Source: Voacanga thouarsii (lineage: Eukaryota; Streptophyta; Magnoliopsida; Gentianales; Apocynaceae). From it: DNA of 64,000 nt. Location of the stretch: positions 2,790,001 to 2,854,000 of the forward strand of contig JANUWF010002061.1 of NCBI GenBank assembly GCA_026120185.1, written 5' to 3'. Shown here one piece after another: positions 38,870 to 52,259 of the stretch (position 1 is its first letter; every line of letters starts with the position of its first letter). The notes beneath the pieces are model-generated. The model was not told the DNA's origin and searched no databases. It saw nothing but the letters and a program-made list of their open reading frames with translations. A program made the translations under genes and the position numbers.

Positions 38870-39298
38870 ATGGAGGATATCACCGGCCACCCCTTCTACA
38901 GCTGCAGAATATGCCGGAGCCCTGTTGCTCTCCGAGACGACCTTCTCTCTAAAACATTCAAGGTAAGTTTGTCTCCAACAAGGCAAAAACCATGCAATCT
39001 TGTCCAGTACGAGTTGTTGTTCAAACTTTGTTTTTGACCCTATCTGAATTCTCTGGTGACCTTGAAATTTCAGGCACAATCAGGAACAGCATACCTGTTC
39101 GCTCACGCCAGGAACATAGTTTTGGGGCAGAAAGATGACAGAAAACTCATCACGGGACATTATGCAGTTGCAAACATTTACTGCAGAACCTGTGGAGAGA
39201 TATTGGGATGGAAATACATCCGATCTTACAACGAAAAAGAGAAGTACAAAGAGGGGAAGTTTATAATTGAGAAGGCAAAGATCTTGAAGGAATATTGA
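38870..39298 (+). CDS. Yippee-like zinc-binding protein 1
   Basis: Exons 38870-38962 and 39074-39298 give 106 codons including the stop, 105 residues. The Yippee fold uses two CxxC pairs for one zinc ion: CRIC near residue 12 and CRTC near residue 66. Family blocks are ALRDDLLSKTFK, GTAYLFAHARNI, KLITGHYAVANIYC, GEILGWKYI and [14 protein letters not shown]. The intron lies after codon 31, phase 0. The core usually reads FxGxxGxAYLF; here it is AQSGTAYLF, so the sequence is slightly diverged from its neighbour. Molecular function in plants is poorly known; homologues in animals and fungi act in ubiquitin ligase-associated complexes and the cell cycle. Confidence 0.92.
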
Positions 39299-41031
39299 AC
39301 AGAAACTGCCACTTTCTTTATCATATCAAAACTCTCATCCGCTTTAAATTCTCCAGTAAAATGTGAAGAACTTGTCACTTTCAAAGTTAGAATAACAATT
39401 CAGGCACTGTGTCTGGCATGGCCTCTCTGCAGTGCATCTATACGGCAGAGAGAGAATGTAAAATTGACTCCTCTTTTGGTTTGTTGAATCGAATCAAGAT
39501 CGCAGCTTTACTCCTTATGCAAATTTGACATTTCTGAGAAGTTTATTAAGCATCAATGAAATTGTCTCATCTCCATATTTCATATCTTGCACAAAGAAAC
39601 GCAAAATACAGTAATACCAATAATTGAGAGAAGGACAATTAAAAATTTTCCTTTTTCTTGAAGATCCCTGGTGTCGGCTGGATTTGGGGCTGCGTGGGAC
39701 TGCATCATTTGACAGCCTCAATTTATAATTTGTACAAGATCTATGAAAAAATGAAAAAAAAAAAAATGAAATCCTTACGCTGGCAAATTATGTCACAGTG
39801 GATTCAAAGGTAGAAATTGTGCTAAGGTTTGTCATACGGACTCTTAGTTAATATTCCAATTCTTAAGCTGCACTTGAATTAGTATCCAGTTCTAAAGAAT
39901 ATTGTTTTTTATTTTAACAAAAAATAATTATATATATCTATATTAAAAAATAAACAAAATTTCAATTCAAGGACATTCCTATTGTAGTGAGAGTTGATAG
40001 AGAATTTGAATCCTTCATTTTTATCAAGCATCTTGTTTTGCAACAATTCTAAATTCGCCAATGAGAGGAAACTTTTAAGTCTGATAATTTCTGTAAATTA
40101 TTTACTTAGATGGATTTTCTTCTAACGAAGATCGTAGACCGTATTGAATTAAGCAATTCTCACACTGTGTGCCGGCCAAAGGCTATCTAACACACAAGTC
40201 ATGCCACGAATTCTAGGCCTTGAGTGCCGTGTCATGATTTGTTTTCGATAAACTTGCGCTTCAAAGAGCTTATAAGTCAAAAATTTCCTCCAACAAATTC
40301 ATCTGAACAGAGTAATTCTTCCTCCCCCCACCCCCCATTCTATCTTTAGCTTACACCGAAGTAACTCTTTAACTCACGAATGGCAACTATATGTATAAAA
40401 CCTACGGGGTACTAATTTTCAGACTTTCGGCGATGAATTTTTAAAATTCTAAGAATCCAATTTGTCTCATAATAGTAGCATACAAAACCTTTAGGCTTCA
40501 TCCGCCTCTAGTTTCCGGAGTGGTTGGTGACTTGAAGACGGGAATAAAGGTGTTCTTGAATTCATAATTCATTCTTTGAAAAAAGTTTCATTTACAGCTC
40601 AGATTCGTACACTATGCAGCTAAATTACTAGTACATGGTTTTCTTTTTGTTTTCTGAATCCGGTTACTGTAGAGAATGTCGTCCCACACGTTTCTTTATT
40701 ATTTATTATTGTTCTTTCCTCTTAAGCCCAACCGGTCAGTGTCAAAACCCACCTGATTTTTCCCATTTTTGATCTCTTATTTCACTTGTTTTCACAATCT
40801 TGCATCCAATTTTCCTTTTGGAAGCATCGCTTTGCACGCTAACAAGCTCTGGTATTCTTGCCGCTGAGTTCTGGGTCATCGTTGTTAGAAGTATCTTGAA
40901 GGTAATCAATCATCTTTCAGTCTTTTCCCCTATTTCGCTGCTGCTAGATCGCTTTTTTTATCTTCACAATTTTCTGCTTGATCTTGAATTTCTGCAAACA
41001 GTAAGGTGTTTTACCTCTAGAATTTCAATCT
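39299..41031. other. Spacer between the Yippee genes and leader of the second
   Basis: No gene recognised. Contains a short (AT)-rich block near 39900-39960. The leader of the second Yippee gene probably has an intron: donor AAGGTAATC near 40899 and acceptor GCAAACAG at 40994-41001. Confidence 0.45.
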
Positions 41032-42013
41032 ATGGATGAATTGGTTGGTCCTCGCTTGTACAGCTGCTGTAAATGCCGAAATCATGTTTCACTGCACGAT
41101 GATATCATCTCTAAGGCATTTCAGGTGAAATTTTTTAATGCTAATGTTTGATTGTTTGTACACTGTTGTGCTGAAATTTAATGAGGCAGTACTTGGGCTT
41201 CGTATTTGTGATTCACTGGTGGGATGTGAATGTGTATTCATGGCAAGTGGAAAAGAAAAGAGCTTTTGGCTAGGGATTGCCAGTGAATCTCAGCCCTTGT
41301 GTTAATGCTAACCCATGTGATATAAATGGAGAACCCTTCATCTGGTTGGGGGATATGAACTTCGGGCAGGGAAACCAAAATATATAAGAACCTTTGGCAG
41401 GAAACTGGGGATTTGTAAGCTTTTATGTTCTATTGGAAATGCAAATATTAGCTGTGAATTCTGGTTCCTTCTTTCTTTACATTATATCTCTATAAAACCT
41501 CAGAAGAATGCAGGAAAACTGATATATTTGTTCAGTCATTGTAACAAGGTTAGATTGGTCTAAAAATACTGGCGTATTGTTTTATTTACCATGGAAAGGT
41601 ATTTGCTCTTTATCCATGATAAATAGAGAGATCGTTTTTTACTCATCTTTCTGTCAGTGAGATAATGCGCTGAAGGAGTTAGCTATTAGTAGCCATTTGA
41701 CTTCCAATTGAGCAATTATTAATTGCACTATGTACTCTGGATACAGATGTTTTTGTGGACTTTGATAAACTTGTGTCCTTTTTAGGGAAGACATGGCCGG
41801 GCCTTTCTGTTCTCTCATGTAATGAACATCACTGTGGGAGTTAAAGAAGACAGGCAGCTGATGACGGGTCTTCACACCGTTGCTGATATATATTGCGTTG
41901 ATTGCCGGGAGGTACTGGGCTGGAAATATGAGCGGGCTTATGAGCCAACACAGAAGTACAAGGAGGGAAAGTTCATACTTGAGAAGTCAAAGATTGTGAA
42001 GGAGAATTGGTAA
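41032..42013 (+). CDS. Yippee-like zinc-binding protein 2
   Basis: Exons 41032-41124 and 41786-42013 give 106 residues. The start is [15 protein letters not shown]. The zinc pairs are CCKC near residue 13 and CVDC near residue 67. Conserved blocks are [52 protein letters not shown] and [14 protein letters not shown]. The intron is in the identical position and phase (after codon 31, phase 0) as in the gene 2 kb upstream, so the pair is a tandem duplication. This copy keeps the standard Yippee sequence more closely. The gene looks intact. Confidence 0.95.
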
Positions 42014-43872
42014 CCGTTTATGATTATCCAAGCCTCTCAGAATTATTGATTCTTCCCGATGTTTATATCCTGTACAGAAACTCCAGATGCTACTTGTCAA
42101 TGTTGCAATCGGAGGATTGCTGCCCTCTGCCGTGTATTGGAATTCATTGAATGAAAGCTTTGTCATGGAGATGATTGGTCCATGTTCTTTCCAAATTGCT
42201 TGCCCATTGGTACATTTGCACTGTATTACTGTCCTTTTTGAACATTGAGCTATGAATTGGATGCATCAGAATATACTTCTCCTAGCAGGTGAAGTTCCAC
42301 ATGGATGTACATATTGTTTAGTGTCATGTAGTGTTAGAATGTAATTATCGTCTACAATTAGGTGAACTTACATCGGTTGCCATGGAGGAGAACTAACAAG
42401 AATCATGTAACTATGATTCTTTGTACAAAGTCCGGTAGTTCATGCAACCATTTTGACTTTGCTGGCTGCTGAAACACTCCGTGTTTCTGGATAATCTTAG
42501 CGTCCGCCGGCATTTGATTCATTTCTTTGTCTAATGTGGTTTTATGACCTGACATAATGAATGATGCAGAAGGGAAATAATGGATGAGGGATTGCCAAAG
42601 GTGTTTCTGAACCTAGAGCTGCAACCAAAAGCCTAATGGATTTCCTGGGTGAATTATGGAGTATGCTATTCAGAATCCTGTAATGGAGAGGATAAAGGGA
42701 ACATAACTTTTAGATAATCTTAGCCCTTCTGTGTCGAAATGAAGCTTAGTTTGAGTTATAAAACGAAAGGTTGGAATCATTATCTCAAATTTATAGCTAC
42801 CGTTTCAATGTGATTCTCAATATAGAAGTAACTGCAGTCAGGTGGGAATGAAGAAAGAAGAATTCTTTTCGTTTCTGCAATTAATTCATAAGTTGGATCA
42901 TAGTTTGTATTCAATACGCGATTTGTCAGAAGGACGCAATGTCCATAAGGTGAACAGCTCTCAATCCAACTGATCTGCGGCTTCCAAAATATAGACATTC
43001 TTGCGCAAAAATAAGACACAGGGAGACAAAGATCAACATATTGGGATTGGGAAATATGTATATAAAGAAGCCCTTCTGGAGCTACAACTCAAGTAACGGA
43101 TCCAATAAGGATTTCGCCAGTGGCTTAGTAAAGGCCATACAAAAATGTCATACACACTCTCCACACGGAAGCCAAGGCATTGGCCAGTCTGAGACGACTA
43201 TCAGCTTGTTCTCTCACAGCCAATCCATTCCTGATCTTCAAGGTGGTTCCATTTCGTGACAATCTAATGGAGTATCTACCGTGAAGTGTAGCCTGTATGT
43301 ATGCATATGCATTATGGATTGTTGCTCATAATTTGGGAATTTAGATCGGAAAACTTCTTCGCTGCCATTTCTAGAATGGACGAATGTGGTTAATGAAGTA
43401 TTGCTTTGCGCTTGTGTTTCAACCATGGTGGTGATTCTATTTTTCGACATTCATTAGAAGATTTGAATGACAGAGAATGACCGCTTTGGACCATATACCC
43501 ACCAAGTCCTGCGGATGCTCAAGTCATTCTTGCGCTCAAAGTTTTGAACGCTGCTGTCTGCTTCACCGGGAGAGCACTGTTTGAGCTCACCAACAAAGCA
43601 TTCCCGCTAATCGTCCTAAGCTGCATCGGTTAGGACCTTCCGACAGTTTGTAGCGTTCCATCGTGGTTCTTGCATTAGAAACTAGATAATCTTGTGAGGA
43701 CTCCAATTTATGCATGTTGAGAATCAAGGGACTCTGTTTATTGTCCTACTTACAGATGCACAGTGTAATACCTCTTTCAAGCTCGATCCACAGTGTTGGT
43801 GTGAAAATATGGTCTATTTATGGCGTCTGTATTTTGATGATGACAACATAGTTACACAGACGCGCTTATCTG
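42014..43872. other. Spacer between convergent Yippee and PPR genes
   Basis: Holds 3' UTR of the second Yippee gene (to about 42300). The right part (about 43300-43872) may be 3' UTR of the minus-strand PPR gene. No extra gene, repeat or RNA was supported. Confidence 0.5.
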
Positions 43873-46446
43873 TCAATCTTGCTCTAATCTCATTTGAAAA
43901 GTCAAGTTATCCAAAATGGCATAAATCTCTTTTGCTCTTCTATGAGATCTATCAGATGCTACAAATACATGAATTTCATCTTTGTCTTCGATCCAACTGC
44001 ATCCTGGACTTTTGTGCAGCTGTCTGTCAATGATTGCCTGTCTTGTTCTAGCAAAATCTTCCCATCGGCCTGCAGAAGCATATAAGTTGGCCAAAATCAC
44101 GTGGTTTCCTGTGTTATCTGGTTCCATTTCTATGAGCTTATTTGCTGCAAGTTCTCCTAAATCAACATTTCCATGGATGACACAGCCTCCAAGCAAAGCA
44201 CCCCAAATCACTTCATCTGGCTCCATTGGCATATTTTTTATGACATTGGTTGCCTCATTAAGCTTCCCAGCTCGGCTTAGAAGGTCCACCAGGCATGTGT
44301 AGTGTTTTAGCGTTGGAGTAACTCCATAATATCCCATTAAGTTGTAGCATTCTTGTCCTGTTTCAACTGATCCTGCATGGACACATGAAGAAAGAACAGA
44401 CAGGAAAGTTATGTCATCCGGTTGGAAACCTTCATCCAGCAACCTGCAAAAGAAGGCAATTCCTTCTCCCCCGTATCCATTCATGGCATAAGCAGAAAGC
44501 ATTGCATTTTCAGTTACCAGATTATAGTTTTTGATCCTGTCATAAACAAGTTTTGAATGCTTTATGCTTCCACATTTGGCATACATGTCTACAAGGGCAG
44601 CTCCAATATAGGCATCTGATTCAAAACCTCGTCTAATTGCATGAGAATGCAGCTGCTTACCTCGCCCAATACTTGCCAGCCTTGAGCAGACAGTTAAAAT
44701 CATTCCCAGTGAGTAAATATCTGGTCTCAAATTTGATTTTTGCATATCTGAGAATAGCTCCAGAGCTAACTCATTTTGTTCTTGATTAACTTGACCAGCA
44801 ATAATGCCATTCCATGTATGTGTATTTGGTTCGAAACCATCCTCTTTCATCTTTTTAATACTGTGTTTGACACTTTCAATTTGATTAGAACGGGCATAGC
44901 CTGAGATCAAAGCATTCCATGTTGCTGTATCCCTTCCAATTACCTCATCAAAAGCTCTCCGAGCAGCCTTTAAGTCCTCACATTTACTGTACATTTCCAC
45001 CAAAGCTCCACCCACAAATGGATTTGATTCCAGGCCCCTAACAATAGCACAGGAATGTACCTCATTCCCACTTCTTAAAGAACCCAAATTAGCACAAGCA
45101 GAAAGGGTACTGCCAAGAGTAAAGCTATCAGCTTCAATATCTTCCATTACTAAATTTCGAAATATGCACAAAGCCTCATCAAACATTAAGTTATTCACAT
45201 AGCCTGAAATCATCGAGTTCCATGAAATTAGATTCTTTCTCTTTCCTTCCAATTCCAGTTGATTGAAAAGCTCTTTGGCCCTTAAAATGTCCCCATTTTC
45301 GAAATAACCCACAACCATTGTATTATATGAGACCTCATTTTTCACTGAATATTCTGAAAATACATGTTGAGCACTTTCTATATCTCTACACCTTCTGTAC
45401 AAATCAACCAATCCATTAACAACAAAAGGGTTGGACGTAAACCCATGTCTGGTGATATAGCCATGAATTTCTTTCCCAAGGTGTAGTGTCTGCAATCTTG
45501 CACAAGCAGGAAGAACACTTGCCAGTGTATGTGCATTTGGTGAAAAACCTGCTGCTTTCATTTTGTACAGCATCTTAATGGCTTCCTCATCACATCCACT
45601 TTGTGAAAGGCCACCAATTACAGCACTCCAAGACACAACATTTGGCGCTAAATTATCCTCAGATGACATTCTCTTCATCAATTCCAATGCTTCATGCACC
45701 ATTCCATTCACAGAACAAGCTGTGATGATAGAATTCCAAGAAACACAATCTCTCTCGCTCATGAGATTCAAGACTTTCTTCGAGTCCTCCAAGCTTCCAC
45801 ATTTACCATACATATCTATCAAAGCATTTGGGACGTAAATATTTGAAATAAACCCTTTCTTTATCACAATCCCGTGCAGCTGCCTCCCCAATCTTACCCC
45901 ACCATAACCACCGCATATCCCCAACACTACTGGAAACACAAAAAAATTCAACTCAAAATCCTCCCATTGCAAATCCTCAAACAACAGAAATGATTCCTCG
46001 TAGCACCTATTCTTTATATATATGTCAAGAATGGCTGTCCACGAGTACAAGTTTCTCACGGGCATAATTTCAAACATCCGAGCTGCATCAGTAAAACAGC
46101 CACATCTACTGTACATCTGAAGCAACTTAGTTTGCACAAATTCGTGCTGATGGAAGCCACTTTTGGTCACATGACCATGGACTTGTTTGCCAAAGCCAGG
46201 GCATTTGCAGCCATCTAGCACTGAAGCATATGTGCCCGAATCTATAGGACCATCCGGCCAAGTGACATTCCCGGTAAGAGGAGGAGAAACTAAAGACTGT
46301 GGCTGGCGATGATGCGTGATTTCTGGTTTGGGGAAAAAGAGACAGCCGGGTTTGCATTCTTGTGATTCTGAAGCTGGCCGCTGCAGCGGCCCCGCCTGAT
46401 TTTCCGGCCGGTTTGGTTGAACAGTAGTTGCCAACAGGGAGGACAT
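43873..46446 (-). CDS. Pentatricopeptide repeat protein, PLS class with E/E+ tail
   Basis: A single-exon gene of 857 residues, typical of plant organellar RNA-binding PPR proteins, which act in editing, processing or stability of organelle transcripts. After a Ser/Pro-rich leader (about 85 residues) there are long tandem P, L and S motifs: [73 protein letters not shown] and others. The C-terminus has the E domain ([40 protein letters not shown]) and E+-like [20 protein letters not shown]. It stops without a DYW cytidine-deaminase domain. E+ editors lacking DYW normally recruit a separate DYW protein. The start codon is the first ATG; the leader could be a weak transit peptide. Target RNA unknown. 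Confidence 0.93.
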   Translation of the reverse strand: MSSLLATTVQPNRPENQAGPLQRPASESQECKPGCLFFPKPEITHHRQPQSLVSPPLTGNVTWPDGPIDSGTYASVLDGCKCPGFGKQVHGHVTKSGFHQHEFVQTKLLQMYSRCGCFTDAARMFEIMPVRNLYSWTAILDIYIKNRCYEESFLLFEDLQWEDFELNFFVFPVVLGICGGYGGVRLGRQLHGIVIKKGFISNIYVPNALIDMYGKCGSLEDSKKVLNLMSERDCVSWNSIITACSVNGMVHEALELMKRMSSEDNLAPNVVSWSAVIGGLSQSGCDEEAIKMLYKMKAAGFSPNAHTLASVLPACARLQTLHLGKEIHGYITRHGFTSNPFVVNGLVDLYRRCRDIESAQHVFSEYSVKNEVSYNTMVVGYFENGDILRAKELFNQLELEGKRKNLISWNSMISGYVNNLMFDEALCIFRNLVMEDIEADSFTLGSTLSACANLGSLRSGNEVHSCAIVRGLESNPFVGGALVEMYSKCEDLKAARRAFDEVIGRDTATWNALISGYARSNQIESVKHSIKKMKEDGFEPNTHTWNGIIAGQVNQEQNELALELFSDMQKSNLRPDIYSLGMILTVCSRLASIGRGKQLHSHAIRRGFESDAYIGAALVDMYAKCGSIKHSKLVYDRIKNYNLVTENAMLSAYAMNGYGGEGIAFFCRLLDEGFQPDDITFLSVLSSCVHAGSVETGQECYNLMGYYGVTPTLKHYTCLVDLLSRAGKLNEATNVIKNMPMEPDEVIWGALLGGCVIHGNVDLGELAANKLIEMEPDNTGNHVILANLYASAGRWEDFARTRQAIIDRQLHKSPGCSWIEDKDEIHVFVASDRSHRRAKEIYAILDNLTFQMRLEQD

Positions 46447-46579
46447 GCCGGGCCAAAGTCCCGAGTAAACGAACGGGGATACGGCGCGAAATTAAAGAGC
46501 ATTAGGCTTACAACGGCGTCGTTTGACAAGGCGACAGGCATCAACTCCTCCCACGTCGATTAGGTGTTGGACATTGCGT

Positions 46580-46620
46580 CCAGCCCAGAAGTTGAAGCTG
46601 TTTGGGCCTGTAGCCCATGT
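46580..46620 (-). promoter_or_regulatory. Cluster of site II-type motifs upstream of the PPR gene
   Basis: TGGGCC at 46603 and two AGCCCA (reverse complement TGGGCT) near 46582 and 46612 lie within 36 bases, about 140-170 bases before the start codon. Such TGGGCY motifs are common in promoters of plant genes for organelle and translation functions. Confidence 0.5.
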
Positions 46621-48770
46621 ATTTGCATGACTCCTTCGTTTTTACCCAGACAAAGTATACTCAGCCATCTTTCCCCAATTTTATTACTTCCCCTATCTTA
46701 CAAATCATGTCAAAATTTTTTCTTTGTTATATTAAAATTCTTATCAATCTCATAATTTAAAAATAAATTTATTATTTATATTCATAATTTATTCTTCTTT
46801 CAATTAAAAATATGTGTATTCTTAATAAATTATTAATGAATATATAGAGGAGAGTAATTAATAAATATTTACCTTTATTTAGGGATATAATAGTCATTTT
46901 CTATTATAATTATAACGCTTTAGTAATTTCTTAATCTTCATATTATTTTCTAAATTGATATGATTTTTAAGACGGAGAAATATATATTTAGGTATGGGTG
47001 GATAATAATATATCTCAAATTAAAATTTCACTCTAATTTAAAATAATACAAATAATTTTTATTTTTTAAAAACTGTTATATATTCATAACAAACCGTATT
47101 CTCTCTTTAATCACACTTAAAGTCTTATATTTATTTCGCGTATTTAATAATTTTTATTCTATTCAAACTAATCTATTTCAATTCAATTACTACTTTCTAA
47201 GTATATTCATAATAATCTTATATTTTATAAATTACGAGTAAAATATTTATAATATATTTATTCCTTAAATTTGCTTTTTTAATTTTCTTCTATGATTCTC
47301 AAATTTGCTTTCTATCACTTGCATTTGTTAGGACAAGGTGGTGGTCTTGTTTCCTTGTGATTGAGTAAGGTGCCAATCAAAGAGGCAAGATAATTTGTGA
47401 GCACAGTCACCAAGAGGAATGTTTGTGGGACCTCCGTGAAAATTAAGTCTGCGTTACGTGTTATATCATGTATATTAAAAATTATATATTTTTAAAAAAA
47501 TACAATACTTTAAAACATGGATCAAGTCGACCAAGTATTTCCAAAAGTGACCCATTGAAGCTGTTATCTTTTGTTAATGCTTGTTCCAGATAAGCAAGGA
47601 GAGTAACATGCATCACAGTAAAAGCTAGACAAACCAGGCAATCTGATGGATGCCGACCTCTTCAATCTTCAGACAACATACGACAAGAGGAACCCTATCC
47701 CCCATGCCCCCTCCCCGCCCCAACCCACTCAGCCTTAGGCGAGCAAATGTTGATATTGATGATCCACAAAAAGATTGGAGTGGTTTTCCAAGAAAAGTAC
47801 AATTATATTAGCCCAAGATCCAAATATAGAAGATGTACATCATGGGAAGAAAGATATATAGCACCACTGCAGTAATTCTTTTAATATTTTTGAAAGAAAA
47901 GGAAAAGAAGAGCACGCAGGTGAATCTTTTGGAGTCTTTAAAGTGGTCTACCATGTGATGGAAAGATTTGGATGGTGGGTCGTTCGTACCTAGTTGTCTC
48001 TGGTGTGGTTATTCTTCTCCAGGCTCCAAATCCTACTTTTTGAGCTGAGTGATAGCTTTTAACGGTTGGAAGAATCTAACACGCACAGATGAGATGAGAT
48101 TGTGGTGCTTCTCAGCTCAGACCTGACAACCATCACTTGTTTGTGTAATTTAAACACAATAATCCTAGCTAGTATACACTAGTAGTAGTCCATACTGAAA
48201 GAAAACAATGGGGTAAGAGAGAGAAAGGCCAAGAGCCCAAGTGGGACTCAGCAGACAGTTTTATCAGTGCAAAACCAGGTCAATTCATGTAGGAGGCACA
48301 TTGTTGTAAGATCAAAGAGATAATAATTGGAAGTCTATATCAAGAAAATGTTTTTCAAGTTCATATTCAAAGTTCAAATATTGATACTTAATTTGATTGA
48401 GCAGAAGGCTTGCCAGGAATCACCACAATTAATTCTGTTACAGACTTACATCATATGCTGATCTTCAATATCATAGACTTGTGAAGCAACCCGAAGTGAT
48501 TTTTGCTTCGAACATTACAATGAAGATAGATTAAAGAAGCCAAACAGAAGGAAAATTGAAATAGATATATAGGAGAAGAAAAGTCAAGAGTAAAGGGCAG
48601 CAGCAGAACAGAAGAGGAAGACGGCCGTGATCATGATGATAACCATGACGAAGAAAAATAACACGTTTCCATCTGTCAGTTGATCTGATCACACTAACAA
48701 GTTCAAAACCAAGGAAAAAAACCACTCATCAAGTGAAACAAAAGAAGAAATAAAAAGACATCTCCTCTTT
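46621..48770. other. Intergenic region between PPR and Dof genes
   Basis: 46700-47300 is low-complexity AT-rich DNA. 47330-48500 is more mixed and shows no gene. 48500-48770 is likely 3' UTR of the Dof gene. Confidence 0.5.
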
Positions 48771-50051
48771 TTACCATGACCCTCCACCTAACATCCCATT
48801 CCAGTATCCAGTAGATTCTGCTTGCCCTTTATTCTGCTCATCATATTGATCGGTCGCTGTTGAAAGCGGCTTTAATTCCTCGTATGGAAGAAAGAGTCTT
48901 GCGCTTGCATCTTGATGAGGCTCTTGTAAGCTTCCGTAACCATTTTCAAGCCCATCTAGGGAAAAATTGAACTTGGGTTTCAGTTCATGCAAAGGAAGGA
49001 CAGAAGAATAGAAGATGGAGTTAGAATCAGAAAGCGGCATCGACACTAAAGAGCTCAGTGACCCCCCTGAAGAAATTCCTGCCTTGAGAAGTTCTAAAGC
49101 TGGCAAATTAGATGAACCAGTGTTAGGTCTCGGATCAAGGCTTTTGCTTTCGCTGAAAGGAAAATGAAGAAGCCCGGATATACTGCTAGCACTATAATCC
49201 CCCGTACCCGTGGTAGGATTATAAGCTAAATTTAGGTCTTGTCCCTCATGGATCTTAGGGTTTTGAGAAGTTGATTGTGAAAAACTAGGTGTGGTCAGAT
49301 CTGGAAGCTTCTTTAGTGAAGCTGCAGGTGATGACGCCGACGAGCTAGATCTCTTGTTCTTTCTTGATCCTCCACCTACAGGAACATTTCTTAAAGTGCC
49401 CCCCTCAGTCCAGTACCTTCGACAAGTCTTGCAGAAGTACCTTGGCTGAGAAAGACTGTAATTGTTGTAGTAACAAAACTTAGTATTAGTAGAGTTGCAC
49501 CTCGGACAGTTGAGAGCTTGTTCTTTCTGTGGCCTTGGCTTCCTTTCTAGCACTGCAGTCTTTGAAGCTTCAAGAGGTTTGGCAAGTCCTATGCCCTAGA
49601 AATTATAAGGGATTGATGAAAAGGAAAAAAGACTGCATAAATATTGGTAAAGGAGAGTAATAGCAAACAAACAAGACAAGAAAAAACAAGACGATCGAAT
49701 GCTTTACATGCACTATAACAGCAATTAATAAGAACAAATTAAACTAGTAACTTTTCCATCCCTTTATCAGAAGGTGGAACGAGAAAGGAAGAGAAAAGTG
49801 CAGTACTTTCAGAGACGTGAAAGATTTTCAAAGGATAGCAACAAAAATTCAAATATTAGTGGGGGGACTTTATCATCCCTAGTAAAGCTATCCATCAGCC
49901 TTGTAGCCAGAGAGAAAAATCTTTGGAAAACACAAAGCAAAAAATTCTAAATTAGCCCATGAAAATCCTAGCCCTAGAAAAGATGTTATCATGATATCAT
50001 TAATCCAGAGAAAACATGTGTCTTTACCTGTGGCCACTGATTAGTATCCAT
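48771..50051 (-). CDS. Dof zinc-finger transcription factor
   Basis: A plant-specific DNA-binding protein recognising AAAG cores. Exon 1 is 50051-50028 (MDTNQWPQ) and exon 2 is 49595-48771, giving 282 residues. The intron right after the MDTxQWPQ leader is typical of the DOF1.8/DOF4.6 (vascular) group. The Dof finger is about residues 38-90: [20 protein letters not shown], then [20 protein letters not shown] and GGGSRKNKR. This is C-x2-C-x21-C-x2-C with the basic nuclear-localisation tail. The rest is Ser-rich, and the protein ends [12 protein letters not shown], a C-terminal motif seen in that group. The gene looks intact. Regulation and targets cannot be told from here. Confidence 0.93.
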
Positions 50052-50228
50052 AGAGAAAGAGAAAGAGAGGGAAGAAAAAGATAGAGAGAAAAGGCAGAGG
50101 CTATCTCAAAGAGTCTTGAAAGAGAGGAAAATAACCCACTTTCCAGCAGCCGGTCTTAAAGCAAGAAAGCCACTTGCGAAGGCCTTTGTTTGGTGGTTTC
50201 ATGTGTTGGCATGCTCATGAGCATGACC

Positions 50229-50230
<2 letters not shown>

Positions 50231-50265
<35 letters not shown>
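50231..50265. repeat. (GA)n microsatellite in the Dof 5' region
   Basis: A perfect GA run of about 17 units, 180 bases upstream of the Dof start codon. GA/CT tracts near plant start sites can bind BPC/GAGA factors. No functional proof here. Confidence 0.95.
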
Positions 50266-50267
<2 letters not shown>

Positions 50268-51309
50268 TGTGTGTGCTAGCTATCCTTTCTTTCTTTAATA
50301 GAGTATATATACTTTAATTAAGATGTAGTGAACAGGAGTACGTGTGCACACATTACAGACGTCTATGTACATATATACTATATATACTTATTACCAATAT
50401 TTAAGTACATTTAATAAGTCAATGTTTTGCTTTAAGCTTGTTGGTTTGTACTGTGTGTGAACTTGGGTGGATTCTTTGTGACTAGCCACTGGAGAACTGA
50501 TCAGGTTAGAGAATAAGTAGTCAGCATTTCTCCTATTCTCAGTGGTTTTTCCTGTACATTTCATCTGAGACAGAATTGACTGGCCGTTCTCACTTCACTC
50601 AGGTAGGTCTATTAATTGCTTCTCCTCCACAGCTCCATATATAATCCCGTGAGGAACACAGCTCCCACAAAATGAATGTATTTCATGAGATTCAACATTA
50701 TTACAAAACTAAACTACAAGAGCAGGAAACTTAATTAAGGTTCGAAACAACAATATTATTGATCTACAATACACAGAAGTCTATAACTTTTTCTCCAGTT
50801 CCTCTGAACTGATGTCGTCGTAGCAGAAGAAAACCGCATCGTTGCAAAGGATCGGATGAAGATTTGATCGGCGTGCAACTTAGCTAAACACCATATAGGA
50901 TATGATCGATTAGAGGGTCGCCAATGCAATTGGCTTTGCATGTATATTCGGAATCTATTGCCAACAAAACCGGTGGATTTTGGTAAGGGTTCGAAAAAGA
51001 AAATTTATCATGTTTTGTATGTCTGTCTTAACTATTGCATAGTAGTTCATTCAATGGCTTGGGCTGCAAATGCAACCCCATTATGACACGATATAAGATG
51101 AGAGCTAATTAACAAATCTTCAATTATTTATTTTATAAAAAAAAGTTGCATAAGGTAATATTTATTTATTTTTAAATTTATTTTCGAATTGAAGGAAGTA
51201 AAAAAGAAGATATGATAAAGTCCCGTATCGAATTCGAGACCAATATTTCGAAAAACAATACTCTTACTATGACGAGTTATTTAGGTAATATTTATATTTC
51301 TACTAATAA

Positions 51310-51695
51310 TACGAATGAAAAGTCTAATTTGTGTTGTTCTTCATAAAAATTATACCTAATAAGAATTGCTATTATTAACACAATTCAACTCATATTATCC
51401 TTCACAAAGATCATAAAAATCATCGTATTTCTCACAAAACTATAAAGAATGAGAATTACTATTAATAACAAATTTTAGTTTATATTGTTCCTTAGGAAAA
51501 AATAAAACTCAATTCGTTCACAGAAATTATACAGAATGAAAATCGCTACTAATTAACAACACAGTTTAATTTATATTGTTCCTTACAAAAACTATAGTGT
51601 TGCTCACAAAAACCATCCAAAATAAGAATTGCTACTAACAAAACAATTAAATGTGTATTATTCCTCACAAAAATTATACAAAATAAAAATCGAAA
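51310..51695 (+). repeat. Minisatellite with about 88-bp unit
   Basis: Units start near 51358, 51448, 51535 and 51621, with a partial one before. Each reads roughly AATAAGAATTGCTACTAA..., then TTATATTGTTCCTTACA, then TTGCTCACAAAA and TATACAAA. Copies differ by 15-30 percent. Confidence 0.75.
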
Positions 51696-52259
51696 TCAAG
51701 ACATATAATCCGGTAAAACGTTTTTTCGACCAACTCCATTATTGTCTTACAATGCAATAAATACATATAATTATTGAAAAAATAAGAATGAGTAAGTTAG
51801 AAATGAGTGCAAACATAATATGTAACTTATTTGATCCTTAAAGTTTAAAATTTGTAATATTTTTATTTTTAATAAATTTTTTTATCGTTATAATCTCTAA
51901 TAAAATTAAAGATGCTGTTATAATTTAAATTTTTTTTAAAAAAATATTGATTAATAAAGAAGCCCGCAATCATTACTTTGAGGTCTGTATAGATTTCATA
52001 TCTCAAGAAAAATTTAAACTCGAAACGTTAATGTAAAAATTTTAATACTAACTATCTCAACTAATTTAATAGATAATTATTATAATTTTTAATACAATAT
52101 ATTTGAAAAGAGAATTGAAGACTATTTTATTAAGGGTGATGATAATAGAAAAAACTATTAAAAATAAAAATATTATAAACGGCCAAATAAGATTCAAATG
52201 CTCTAAAATTTAGAAATGAGAGGTGTCTATTTCTTTTAGTATTTGGCTGTTCCACTGAA

